The notes below the pieces were generated by a model that was not told the origin of the DNA, did not search any database, and saw nothing but the letters and a program-made list of their open reading frames with translations. Below, piece by piece: positions 17,589 to 26,618 of a stretch of 64,000 nt of DNA. A program made the translations under genes and the position numbers. Numbering within the stretch: position 1 is the stretch's first letter; every line of letters starts with the position of its first letter. The DNA is from an uncultured Prevotella sp. GTDB taxonomy: Bacteria; Bacteroidota; Bacteroidia; Bacteroidales; Bacteroidaceae. The stretch covers positions 1 to 64,000 of the forward strand of contig CAKZVT010000022.1 of the NCBI GenBank assembly GCA_937922435.1, read 5' to 3'.

Positions 17589-18497
17589 TCAATACTCCAA
17601 GTTTTTCTCCAACGTATCTTCTTTCTCGTCAAGAACCGACATCAGATACTTGCCATAGTCATTCTTCAGCATCGGTTGGGCAACTTCCCGAAGTTTATCA
17701 GCCGTAATCCAACCTTTGCGGTAAGCGATGCCTTCCAAACACGCAACTTTCAAGCCTTGACGTTTCTCCAACACCTCAATGAATGTCGATGCTTCGGAAA
17801 GGGAATCGTGTGTGCCCGTATCCAGCCATGCAAAACCACGTCCCATGGTCTGCACTTTCAATTCATTGTCATGCAGAAACTCTTGGTTCACCGTTGTGAT
17901 TTCCAGTTCCCCACGAGCCGAAGGCTTGATGTGCTTGGCGACTTCCACCACTTTGTTCGGATAGAAATAGAGTCCTACCACGGCATAATTGCTTTTCGGA
18001 TGTTCCGGCTTCTCCTCGATGCTCAAGCAGTTGCCGTCTTTGTCAAACTCCGCTACGCCGTAACGTTCCGGGTCACTCACCCAATAACCGAATACCGTGG
18101 CCTTTTTATTCTCCTCAGCATGCTTCACGGCCTGCTTCAACATCGCAGTCAGTCCGGCACCGTAGAAGATGTTGTCTCCCAACACTAAGCAAGCACAGTC
18201 ATCCCCGATGAACTTATCTCCGATGATGAACGCCTGAGCCAGTCCGTCGGGCGATGGCTGCACCGCATACTCGAACCGTACCCCAAACTGGCTGCCGTCA
18301 CCTAACAGCCGTTTGAATCCCGGCAAATCGTAAGGTGTGGAGATAATCAGTATCTCCTTGATTCCTGCCAGCATCAATACCGAAATGGGATAATAAATCA
18401 TCGGTTTGTCGAAAATAGGAATGAGCTGTTTGCTAATTCCCTTGGTGATAGGGTACAACCGTGTACCGCTACCACCGGCCAAGACGATTCCCTTCAT
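17589..18497 (-). CDS. rfbA: Glucose-1-phosphate thymidylyltransferase
   Basis: First step of dTDP-rhamnose synthesis: dTTP plus glucose-1-phosphate gives dTDP-glucose. A 302-aa nucleotidyltransferase starting MKGIVLAGGSGTRLYPITKG (the GGxGTRL nucleotide loop), followed by KPMIYYPISVLMLAGI and FAWLDTGTHDSL. It is first of the rfbA-C-D-B order. The 174 bases upstream carry a + strand promoter-like box and a tiny + strand ORF. Confidence 0.97.
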   Translation of the reverse strand: MKGIVLAGGSGTRLYPITKGISKQLIPIFDKPMIYYPISVLMLAGIKEILIISTPYDLPGFKRLLGDGSQFGVRFEYAVQPSPDGLAQAFIIGDKFIGDDCACLVLGDNIFYGAGLTAMLKQAVKHAEENKKATVFGYWVSDPERYGVAEFDKDGNCLSIEEKPEHPKSNYAVVGLYFYPNKVVEVAKHIKPSARGELEITTVNQEFLHDNELKVQTMGRGFAWLDTGTHDSLSEASTFIEVLEKRQGLKVACLEGIAYRKGWITADKLREVAQPMLKNDYGKYLMSVLDEKEDTLEKNLEY

Positions 18498-18513
18498 AGA
18501 ATTTGATTTTATG

Positions 18514-18545
18514 TTGGTTGTTTTCGGTAATTTACACTATCTTTG
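18514..18545 (+). promoter_or_regulatory. Bacteroidetes-type promoter, + strand
   Basis: A perfect -7 box TATCTTTG at 18538-18545 (consensus TAnnTTTG) has a TTGG 20 bases upstream at 18514-18517. It faces right, against the surrounding minus-strand genes, and lies 21 bases before the ATG of a 32-aa ORF. Confidence 0.6.
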
Positions 18546-18566
18546 TATCCTAATAGTTGAGTAAAA

Positions 18567-18665
18567 ATGAATAATACATTAAAAATATTACGTATAATTT
18601 GCGCTTACATATCAGTTCCTATACTAATACCACTAGCATTTGTCAGCAAATTATTCCGCAAATAA
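18567..18665 (+). CDS. Possible small hydrophobic membrane peptide (32 aa)
   Basis: ATG at 18567 reads 32 codons to TAA at 18663. The peptide begins with a short basic head (MNNTLKILRI), has one hydrophobic segment (YISVPILIPLAF) and ends with a positive tail (SKLFRK), the layout of single-span membrane peptides, including type I toxins. A perfect -7 box sits just upstream, and a small palindrome AATAACA/TGTTATT directly after the stop. It runs opposite to its neighbours and is too short for family assignment. Whether it is translated is unknown. Confidence 0.35.
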   Translation: MNNTLKILRIICAYISVPILIPLAFVSKLFRK

Positions 18666-18671
18666 CACATG

Positions 18672-19424
18672 TTATTCTCTGAACGGATTTTTATACAAGC
18701 CCAGCAACTGTATGGTAAAATAATAAAAGAATTGCATATCATCCACAAAGTATCGTTTAAACATCCTTTTGGGTTCCATCAAAAAGCGGTAAAACCATTC
18801 CAAGTATAGTTTCTGGAATATTTTTGGGGCACGTTTGATATTGCCGGCTTCAAAGTCTATCGTAGCTCCAAGTGCCATCCAAATACGGACATCTGGCATA
18901 TTGCCTTTGTGGCTGAATATCCATTTCTCTTGCTTAGGACATCCGACACCAACCAAAACCACATTTGCTCCACTCCGATTTATCTTTTCGTATATCATTT
19001 GGTTCTCTTCTTCCTTCTTTTCAAAACCATAAGAAGGAGAGTAAGCCCCGACAATTATTTGTCTTCCAACTTTTTCATTGATGCGTTCCATCGCTTTCTG
19101 CGCTACGCAGTCCATTGCGCCGAGCAGAAATATGCGACAATTTGGGTCATCCTTATGGTACATATAATAAGAGGTGAAAAAGCTGCTGCCAGGTATGGCT
19201 TCAGGCAAAGGGCGCTTCAACAGCTTTGATAACAGATATAGTATCTTGCTGTCGCACACAACCCATTCTGCCTGTTGATAAACATCGTAAAATTCCTTGT
19301 CACTTTGCAACTTCACAAGGTGGTCTACGTTGGGAGTTACCAATATTCCCTTGTCCAACCGTCCAAGCAAATCCTGCTGTGTAAGTGAAAGGATGTCAAT
19401 ATTCAGTATTCTTGTTGTTTCCAT
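18672..19424 (-). CDS. WecG/TagA/CpsF-family glycosyltransferase (GT26)
   Basis: A 250-aa transferase that adds an aminosugar or other UDP-sugar to a lipid-linked acceptor early in polysaccharide assembly. Key family features are TPNVDHLVKLQ, EWVVCDSKI, PGSSFF, VGVGCPKQEKW and the C-terminal LEWFYRFLMEPKRMFKRY, all in the usual order and spacing. Length is normal. It lies 10 bases downstream of the acyltransferase frame, within the leftward polysaccharide operon. Confidence 0.92.
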   Translation of the reverse strand: METTRILNIDILSLTQQDLLGRLDKGILVTPNVDHLVKLQSDKEFYDVYQQAEWVVCDSKILYLLSKLLKRPLPEAIPGSSFFTSYYMYHKDDPNCRIFLLGAMDCVAQKAMERINEKVGRQIIVGAYSPSYGFEKKEEENQMIYEKINRSGANVVLVGVGCPKQEKWIFSHKGNMPDVRIWMALGATIDFEAGNIKRAPKIFQKLYLEWFYRFLMEPKRMFKRYFVDDMQFFYYFTIQLLGLYKNPFRE

Positions 19425-19434
19425 TCTTTTGAAT

Positions 19435-20416
19435 TTATTTTTTTACTTTCTTCTTATTCCACAATTTTCCGTACCAAAACGCCATAGCATACGATAACGC
19501 CAGGCATAATGCCATTTCTGCAATAATAGATATATGTCCGGTCGTAAAATGTTTTACAATCCAAAATACAAGGATATGAACCAAATACCATTCATAAGAG
19601 AAGCGGTTGGTGTAGCTAAAAAACCGGTTGAGCCAACAAAACCCCAATTTATAGATGATAAGTGCCAGTGAGATGTAGCCTATCAGCGATGGAATGTCGT
19701 TATACAGCTTCCAAGGGAATCCCGCCCAGCCAATAACCCCTGTCAAGGCCATACCTACGGCACAGGCCGGTATGAGATATTTCCATTCCAAGGTATCAAA
19801 TGTCGAAGAATGTTTGAAGTACAGTGATGCCAACCCCATACCCAAACAGAATTCCCATAAATATTGCAGGAAAAAGCTATTCCACACCCGTTCTTCTGCA
19901 TAACCTAAAAGACCTACCGCAGTAGACCATAAAAGGCTGACGGCGAGAGCCATCCAATACCCCCCCCCGATTAATATTTATTAACTTTACAATTAAAGGC
20001 CAAGCTAAGTAAAACTGTATAATCGTTGAGATAAACCACATTTGTCCGCCCATAGAACTTTCTAGTTCAGGCACAAACATTTTGAAAAGAAGTAGATTGC
20101 CAAGCAACGGCATAAACACCTCTTTTCCTTGAAATATCATCCAACAAGCCGTGGCTATGCAAACAAAAGCCATAGGCCAATAAACACGCCCGAAACGCCG
20201 ATGTAAGAAGTCCTTGTAACTCAATGGCTTATTTAAATATGATAGATACAAACCAAAGCCGCTGCAAAGAATGAAAACATGAACGCCTGCACCACCAAAA
20301 GAAGTGACTTTACCAAGCCATGAGGGAATCTGATAACTTTGTATTAAATGCATTATTACAATCGTAAAGATTGAATAACCACGTAAGAAATCTACAATGT
20401 CAAGTTTCTTAACCAT
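19435..20416 (-). CDS. Acyltransferase 3 family O-acetyltransferase, frameshifted at a G9 tract (phase-variable)
   Basis: One acyltransferase-3 gene is split into two frames. The 5' part reads MVKKLDIVDFLRGYSIFTIV (the usual start with the catalytic-region His in IMHLIQ) and runs through several membrane helices to KLININRGG. The 3' part continues YWMALAVSLLWSTAVG through six more helices to the end. The break is at nine consecutive G on the coding strand (C at 19960-19968). Nine G shifts into a stop-bearing frame; eight G would give an unbroken ~326-aa protein. These enzymes transfer acetyl from the cytosolic side to surface glycans. As sequenced the gene is OFF; slipped-strand switching is the likely reason. 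Confidence 0.82.
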
Positions 20417-20484
20417 ACAAAATAACCATCAAAAAATATTATCATTCACAAGTCTAAGTACACGTCTAAAATTTATCCTATGCC

Positions 20485-21555
20485 TTATAGTAAACCTTTA
20501 TATATATTTCTCAAATCAGAAAAGACTTTTTCAGGGAAGAAGTCTTTTACTATTTCATATGCATGTTTTCCATGCTCGGCTATTTTCCCCCTGTTCATGA
20601 TATAAAACCTTATTGCGTCTGCGATGGCGGCCGTGTCCCCCGGCTTGACGAGCAGGCCGTTCCATCCATTCTCGATTACCTCTGGTATTCCGCCGACGGG
20701 CGTGGATATTATTGGATGCCTATAGCTCATGGCTTCAAGAATTGCAATCGGCAGTCCCTCGTTATACGACGGCAGAATGTAGACATCCTCCCAAGTAAGG
20801 CAGTCAACCTTTTTCTGACCAGAAATCCAGCCCTCGTATGAAACGAACCCGCCCAAGCCATTGTCACGGATGAATGCCTTTATGTCGCCGTCAACCTCGT
20901 TTCCACCCATGCGCAGTAAGAGTTTATCCTTAAAATAATCCCTTTCGTCAGCGATAGCCTTCAGCAAGTCGAACGCGCCCTTGCGGTTGCTTATCTCGCC
21001 CATATACATCAGGTGCAGCTTGCCGTCGTCATGCGGCTTATTGTCCGCAGCTGGTGGAGAAACGATGTTGTTCAAGACACGTATCTTAGCCCCATTCACG
21101 CCGATTGATACGAAATACTCTTTCCACGACCTTGACAACACAATCAGGCAGTCGCACAGGTTAATCGTCCTTACAATCTCCGTCTTGTCTCCGGCGGCGT
21201 TGTAAAACTCAACGAAGTCTGCTGCATGTTCGTGCAGGATGACCTTCTTTCCGCACCTTTTGGCAAGACTTATGAACATCCTGCAACGGTAAAACGAGGC
21301 GTTAGCCGCCCCATGTATGTGTACAATCCTTATGTCCTTGTCGAAATTGCACAGCCGCCACGTCCTTGCCAGTGCCTGTGCGGCATACCATGCCTTCACT
21401 ATCTTGTTGCCAAGCCTCCATGTCGGTATGAACCTCATATTCTCAATGTATTTGTCATACGAAATGAGGACGGCCGTCATGCCTCCCTTCGTCTTCATCG
21501 AGACGCCGAGAAAAAGGATCTGTTTAGACTGTGTTTCGAGTATATATTTTTTCAT
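20485..21555 (-). CDS. GT4-family glycosyltransferase
   Basis: GT-B fold retaining transferase (356 aa from ATG 21555; a TTG at 21561 adds two residues). It has the N-terminal ILFLGVSMKTKGGMTAVL, VHIHGAANASFYR, the C-terminal LHLMYMGEISNRKGAFDLLKA, and the donor-binding PSYNEGLPIAILEAMSYRHP (E-x7-E motif) with STPVGGIPEVI. It adds a sugar to the growing lipid-linked repeat unit. Donor and acceptor cannot be assigned. Confidence 0.9.
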   Translation of the reverse strand: MKKYILETQSKQILFLGVSMKTKGGMTAVLISYDKYIENMRFIPTWRLGNKIVKAWYAAQALARTWRLCNFDKDIRIVHIHGAANASFYRCRMFISLAKRCGKKVILHEHAADFVEFYNAAGDKTEIVRTINLCDCLIVLSRSWKEYFVSIGVNGAKIRVLNNIVSPPAADNKPHDDGKLHLMYMGEISNRKGAFDLLKAIADERDYFKDKLLLRMGGNEVDGDIKAFIRDNGLGGFVSYEGWISGQKKVDCLTWEDVYILPSYNEGLPIAILEAMSYRHPIISTPVGGIPEVIENGWNGLLVKPGDTAAIADAIRFYIMNRGKIAEHGKHAYEIVKDFFPEKVFSDLRNIYKGLL

Positions 21556-21575
21556 ATACAATTAAATGAGAATCC

Positions 21576-22748
21576 TTATTTGGCTAATCCTAAACTTTCT
21601 TTTAGAAATTTGATTGATTCATTTCTTAGATCAGACAACTTTTCATCGACAACGTTATAATCAATAGGATTCGTTATCTTGTAGATGTTTCCCTTGTAAA
21701 GTCTCTCTTGCAGTCCAAAAAGATCAAATAAGCTATTGATGCGCGAGTTTCGCCCGGTCTTGCTGCCTTCGGCGAATCGGTAAAACGTCATAAACTGTCG
21801 ATGGAACAAGATGGAAAATACACTGCAATGGAACGAGTCGGTGCAGACGTATGCCGCTTGGCTGATATATTTCACGAAATCATTCGGATCAACGGTATAC
21901 GGAGCTTCATCCCCGAACTGTTCATCCTCAGGAACATATTCATCCATGTGGCGGATGGTAATTATTTTATAGCCTGTTTTTTCTTTTAGTTCCTTAGCGG
22001 CTTTGCGGGCTTCTTGATTTGTACCAAGGAAATAACAGAAGATATAAGGTTCCTCAGTCGTAGTATGTGCATCGGCAATCTCCTGTTCCCATTCCTCACG
22101 GCTTAACATCATGGTAGGGTCTGCCACTACCGTTGCTTTTTGGTGCGACAGTTCTTCTACAATCTCTTTTCCACGTTGCTCGCGCACACCGATTTTATAA
22201 AAGCGGTCAAGGTATGCCCCCGTGGCTTTGCGTTGGAAAGACGGTATCTCCGATACACCAAAACTACTTGCGTAAGCCACCTTGCGAACACTGTCATCAA
22301 CAAACAGTAGGTTGAAGAATTTGTTAGGCAAACTCATGGGAGTCCATACTTGGTCGCTGCCTACAACAACAGCATCATAATTGAGCGAACCTTTATGTAG
22401 GGCATTATACCCTATGAATTCATGAAAAAGAGGCATTAGTTTTTTTTGCTTGTAAGCATCTACTGCCTTGGTGCGCTCTGCAATACCAGCGGCATAAGCC
22501 GGATATTTTTTAAGAACCTGCTTAGATGTCAGCCTATGCTTGATGTTTTTCCATTCGCCGGCACGAAGCGCATTTACCACAAACTTCATTTTTTGCCATG
22601 CCGAAAGCCTTTTGGTGTATTGTATCACTTCCACCTCATATCCCAGTTGTTGAATTTTCTTTAGCATGGCATGCCCTTGAAGGGATGTGCCATAGTTATT
22701 GTGCCCTTTTGTGTAGGCTATCACACAACCTATTTTCTTTTTATTCAT
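21576..22748 (-). CDS. Polysaccharide pyruvyl transferase family protein (first of two)
   Basis: A 390-aa CsaB/WcaK-like enzyme. These transfer pyruvate from phosphoenolpyruvate onto a glycan sugar to form a ketal. Features are GHNNYGTSLQGHAM near the start, VVGSDQVWTPM, VAYASSFGVSEIP, the E-R repeat RFYKIGVREQRG, VADPTMMLSREEW, and the C-terminal YVCTDSFHCSVFSILF. It is followed (145 bases) by the F420-type beta-subunit protein, a common pairing in polysaccharide loci. Confidence 0.9.
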   Translation of the reverse strand: MNKKKIGCVIAYTKGHNNYGTSLQGHAMLKKIQQLGYEVEVIQYTKRLSAWQKMKFVVNALRAGEWKNIKHRLTSKQVLKKYPAYAAGIAERTKAVDAYKQKKLMPLFHEFIGYNALHKGSLNYDAVVVGSDQVWTPMSLPNKFFNLLFVDDSVRKVAYASSFGVSEIPSFQRKATGAYLDRFYKIGVREQRGKEIVEELSHQKATVVADPTMMLSREEWEQEIADAHTTTEEPYIFCYFLGTNQEARKAAKELKEKTGYKIITIRHMDEYVPEDEQFGDEAPYTVDPNDFVKYISQAAYVCTDSFHCSVFSILFHRQFMTFYRFAEGSKTGRNSRINSLFDLFGLQERLYKGNIYKITNPIDYNVVDEKLSDLRNESIKFLKESLGLAK

Positions 22749-22893
22749 TATGTTCTATTTGTTTAATGTTTTCACCTTACAGTTTTCAGAAACAACGTTT
22801 GTATAGCCATCCTTTTAATGGCATTCTATTTCATAATCCTAAAATCGAAAGCAAGCCGGAGATTGAGAGGAAGTGGAAGCGAAACTTATATTT

Positions 22894-24216
22894 TTATTCG
22901 TAGTGTGATGTATCTTTCTTCAGTTTGCTTACCAGCCACCAAAGACGTTTGTGCCGTCCCAAGAGTTGTTGAAAACGATTCTGCAAATAATCCAGAACCG
23001 TTTTTAGTCCGATTTTATCAGGGAGAGCCACATCGTATTTTGGCATGACACGACCGAGACGTTTGTTCAATGTAATAAACCGTTCATTGCGGTACTTCTT
23101 TTTCCCTGCCATCTGTTGAGAGGCATTCAATGTTTCCACCGAAATCTCATCCAAGGTGATGAAACCCTCCGATTGCGCTTCCTCTAACAAATCAAGCCAT
23201 TGCTGCTTTCTTACTACCAATGAATTGACTCCAATTTTATCATCAATGTAAGGTCTGATGTGAATGTCGCCGAAACAGACATCTCCCAATTCCCCATAAT
23301 GGTCGATGCAGAACAAACAGCGGCGTGGTATAAAGAAACTTCTTAGCGGATGATAGTAACTCTGATATTTCTCTTTATAGACTTCGTCTTTATTATAAAG
23401 AGAAATTTCAGAGTTACTATTCGTAACCCTGATATTTCGTCGTTGCTTCGCAACGAGAGAACCGAGACAGCCTTCATCACGGTAAGCAAAATAAGTCAGG
23501 TTCTCTTTACGGATGCCACGCTCCTTAAACACATGCTCTGTCAAATAGAACGTCCGTCCCGATGAGCAGTAAATGGCAAAATGCCCAATCACTTTTTCTC
23601 TGAGTTTTCTGTCTATTGCTTCCAATTTACAAAACCCCTGTATATGGCAAGGAAGTCCCACAATAACATATCTCGTACCTTTCTCTTTTTTGATGGCCTG
23701 TGCCATACCGTGAAGAGATACAGGTGCATACTTGCTGCCCTTTGCCTGCAACACTTCCTCACGGTTGTGTGAGATATATGAACGTACCAGCAATTCATTC
23801 TTCGGGTCAAAGGCGGTCACCACAGCCCCGTCAATATACCCTTTTTCAAGCAGGAATATTAGGACCTGGCTCACCATGCCGCCGCTAGCGCAATGGTAAC
23901 GTATGTCTTCTTCATTACTGTGACCTGTGAAACATCTCAGATAACGACCAACCATCTTATCAGCCTTTATGTTTTCATCAGGGAATTGCTCGTTTGCCAT
24001 CTTACATAAATCAACTCCAACACCCGGACATACGTCGATACACCTATGACATCCCTTGTCGTTTCGACACAAATCACTATTTACTTCAGGCGAGAAGCGG
24101 CCATCCCTTATAATGGTTGTGATTGCCTTAGACGGGCATGCGTCTTCACAAACCCCACAACCAGTGCAAAGGTCATGTTTCAACGTATATAAAATATTTG
24201 GTTTTGTGCTTTCCAT
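22894..24216 (-). CDS. Coenzyme F420 hydrogenase/dehydrogenase beta-subunit family protein with 2[4Fe-4S] ferredoxin domain
   Basis: The N-terminus has two iron-sulfur cluster motifs, CTGCGVCEDACP and a second degenerate CxxxxxCHRCIDVCPG set. The body is the FrhB N and C domains: SGGMVSQVLIFLLEKGYIDG, KGSKYAPVSL and VGLPCHIQGF, then RRCLFCIDHYGELGDVCFGD. In polysaccharide loci such proteins accompany pyruvyl transferases and are presumed to be redox enzymes acting on sugars or carriers; the reaction is not known. The length (440 aa) is normal. Confidence 0.88.
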   Translation of the reverse strand: MESTKPNILYTLKHDLCTGCGVCEDACPSKAITTIIRDGRFSPEVNSDLCRNDKGCHRCIDVCPGVGVDLCKMANEQFPDENIKADKMVGRYLRCFTGHSNEEDIRYHCASGGMVSQVLIFLLEKGYIDGAVVTAFDPKNELLVRSYISHNREEVLQAKGSKYAPVSLHGMAQAIKKEKGTRYVIVGLPCHIQGFCKLEAIDRKLREKVIGHFAIYCSSGRTFYLTEHVFKERGIRKENLTYFAYRDEGCLGSLVAKQRRNIRVTNSNSEISLYNKDEVYKEKYQSYYHPLRSFFIPRRCLFCIDHYGELGDVCFGDIHIRPYIDDKIGVNSLVVRKQQWLDLLEEAQSEGFITLDEISVETLNASQQMAGKKKYRNERFITLNKRLGRVMPKYDVALPDKIGLKTVLDYLQNRFQQLLGRHKRLWWLVSKLKKDTSHYE

Positions 24217-24221
24217 CTTTT

Positions 24222-25334
24222 TTATTCAATTTCATCCCTCAATGCATCTAAGAAAGCATGCCCGAACTGTATGTCAGGTTCCATATAATTACCCTCAGCC
24301 CATTCATTCCATGATTTTAAGAATATTACCTTATGCTCGTCTTGCTTATTTTTAACAGTTTCTATGGTATTATGCACATGCCTTTTAAAAGCTTTCGGAT
24401 TCGGATTACTCAATATCACAGCAGCCCTTCCCGCCCTCGGGGTTCTATCATAGCCAGGAAGAATTGTCGGATAACAACATTCTTCCGTGTCATAATCACT
24501 CTTCATATTGTCAACCACTTTACTGTAATCATATTTGTTCAATTTCAAACCGGGAATATACCAAGAAAACAATGTCTTCAATCTACGGATATATACAGAG
24601 CCTGCAGCCTTTGCTTCGGCACTTGACAACGTATTGTAATTTACGGCGTCAAATCCCATATCCGTATATTTCTGATAATTTCCTTCATTGCTATCCACAT
24701 TCGCAACGAAATGAATTCCATTTAAGCCATTATGAATTGCAAGTTCTTGCCAATAATCAATAAAGATTTTCATTTCCGGATGCTCATTGGGCGCCCAAAT
24801 GTAAAATAACGGCTTACCATCAACTGTTATATAACGGGAATCCTTAAAAGCCGGAAGACAATAATCAAAATGAGCTTTATAATCCTCCTTTCCCGGATAT
24901 GTCATTTTTGCAATATATTCAGTTCCTATGCGAAGATTTAAGCCGTTGGCGCCGTGCCATGTCTTTGTAGTCCAACTATGATTAGCCCAACCTAAACAAA
25001 ACGGATAATCGGGCTTGCCTGAACGTAAAACTTCTTCAAATGGTTTTTCCAACAACATACGGCCATTGCCAAACCAATAATGCCAATACATAAATCCCTC
25101 AACACCCGCTTCACGTGCCATTTCCGCCTGTTGTTCCCTCACTATAGGAAGACGCAAATCATAAAAGCCAAGATCTGCGGGAATGTGTGGCTGGACGTGT
25201 CCCTTAAATAACGGTTTTGCCTTAGCGACATTCGTCCATTCAGTGAACCCTTTACCCCATACGGCATCATTTTCGGGTATTGGATGAAACTGCGGTAGGT
25301 AAAAAGCTATCACTCGTGCTTTCTTATTTCTCAT
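24222..25334 (-). CDS. WbsX-like glycosyltransferase (GH99-like domain)
   Basis: A 370-aa protein of the WbsX family. Signature stretches are VIAFYLPQFHPIPENDAVWG, KGFTEWTNVAKA, FMYWHYWFGNGRMLLEKPF, FCLGWANHSWTTKTW, and the end FLKSWNEWAEGNYMEPD. These proteins are predicted to act on rhamnan- or O-antigen-type chains. It lies 5 bases after the F420-type gene's start side and overlaps the polymerase gene by 11 bases, so it is tightly coupled. Confidence 0.9.
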   Translation of the reverse strand: MRNKKARVIAFYLPQFHPIPENDAVWGKGFTEWTNVAKAKPLFKGHVQPHIPADLGFYDLRLPIVREQQAEMAREAGVEGFMYWHYWFGNGRMLLEKPFEEVLRSGKPDYPFCLGWANHSWTTKTWHGANGLNLRIGTEYIAKMTYPGKEDYKAHFDYCLPAFKDSRYITVDGKPLFYIWAPNEHPEMKIFIDYWQELAIHNGLNGIHFVANVDSNEGNYQKYTDMGFDAVNYNTLSSAEAKAAGSVYIRRLKTLFSWYIPGLKLNKYDYSKVVDNMKSDYDTEECCYPTILPGYDRTPRAGRAAVILSNPNPKAFKRHVHNTIETVKNKQDEHKVIFLKSWNEWAEGNYMEPDIQFGHAFLDALRDEIE

Positions 25335-26616
25335 ATTTATTTGATGTTATAGTTTGCATATTGGTCAGCCGGCCTCTTCTGCTTATTATGTAAACAACAA
25401 GCAAGCCGAACGTGAAATCAATCATTGATTGGAATGTTTTCAGTGTATAACAAGTAATACCCGTAACACAGATATACCCCCATGAATACAATAAATAAAC
25501 TTTAAATAAGGTCACAGCGTTTTTATGTATAACCATTTTTCTCAAAAAAACGCCTATAAACAACAACAAGGGCAATACGAAGTAAGAAAAATCAGAATAA
25601 ATGTCGCCGACAAACGTATAAAAACGGACAGGATCAACACCTGTGCGTGGTCCCCAATAGGCTCTTCGTTCCAAATAATCAGTAAATGTCTCAATACCTA
25701 ATAAACTTTTAAAAAAAGAAAAGCAATTATCCCCCTCTGTCAAAGCATTAGTATACCACATATTATTATTAAAATTCAAAGAACCTTCACCTATGTATAA
25801 TGAAACCCAGGCCATTAACGATATGCTGTTAGCACCAGCATTTGTCCTGTATCGTGCAAGTGTTATTATTGAAAGCAACAACACCCCCGCCGCTAAAGTG
25901 ATAAGTCCGTATTTTATAATCATCCGCTTCAGCTTACCATCTAAAAAACTCCTGAATATCAGGAACAGTAAAACGGCCCTAAGAAATGTAAACACAAGGG
26001 TTGACCTGCCTGACATTCCCAACTGATATAAAACAGGATTAGTCACACTTAACAAGAGCAGAAATGTATACAGTTTCTTTTTTCCCGGTATGCACAGATA
26101 AAGAAAGAAGAGAAACAAAGAACAATATTGGAATTTTAAATTGATAGAATTACCAATACGCCCCACAAAAGAAAACCAATCAATATACTTTGACCTATCA
26201 AAGTCTCCTGACATTTTATCAGAATAAACATCTGCCAACGAATCTGTGTTTGTTGCTCCATAAGTAGAAATTATATGTACAAGGTTCTCTAAAAAAGGTA
26301 GCACTGAAACAACTCCTAATACAATTATAATCATATGGAATAGCTTCTTGTTACCTATTGATATTTTCTTTATATCATCATCCCTCGTGTAAAACGGATA
26401 AAAAGAAAACAATAAACAGATAAGCAAGAATAAATATGGGAATATTTCTACCCTTCCATAATTATAAGGGAGTGCCGAATAATATATAATTGAAGCTACG
26501 GAAGAAATAGCCCATACTAAAACTAAATAAATATATCTTCCATACTCTCTCTTCGTCTTGAAAAGATAAATCAAAAAGAGAACCCAAAAGACTGAATATC
26601 CATAAACAAAAGACAT
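25324..26616 (-). CDS. O-antigen/oligosaccharide repeat-unit polymerase (Wzy-like)
   Basis: A 430-aa very hydrophobic protein with about 10-11 predicted membrane helices and a large periplasmic loop near residues 285-345 (LNFNNNMWYTNALTEGDNC). That topology, plus its location between flippase and transferases, indicates the polymerase that joins lipid-linked repeat units in the periplasm. Sequence conservation in this class is low, so the assignment rests on topology and context. GC content is low here, which suggests horizontal origin. Confidence 0.78.
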   Translation of the reverse strand: MSFVYGYSVFWVLFLIYLFKTKREYGRYIYLVLVWAISSVASIIYYSALPYNYGRVEIFPYLFLLICLLFSFYPFYTRDDDIKKISIGNKKLFHMIIIVLGVVSVLPFLENLVHIISTYGATNTDSLADVYSDKMSGDFDRSKYIDWFSFVGRIGNSINLKFQYCSLFLFFLYLCIPGKKKLYTFLLLLSVTNPVLYQLGMSGRSTLVFTFLRAVLLFLIFRSFLDGKLKRMIIKYGLITLAAGVLLLSIITLARYRTNAGANSISLMAWVSLYIGEGSLNFNNNMWYTNALTEGDNCFSFFKSLLGIETFTDYLERRAYWGPRTGVDPVRFYTFVGDIYSDFSYFVLPLLLFIGVFLRKMVIHKNAVTLFKVYLLYSWGYICVTGITCYTLKTFQSMIDFTFGLLVVYIISRRGRLTNMQTITSNKYEK

Positions 26617-26618
26617 AA

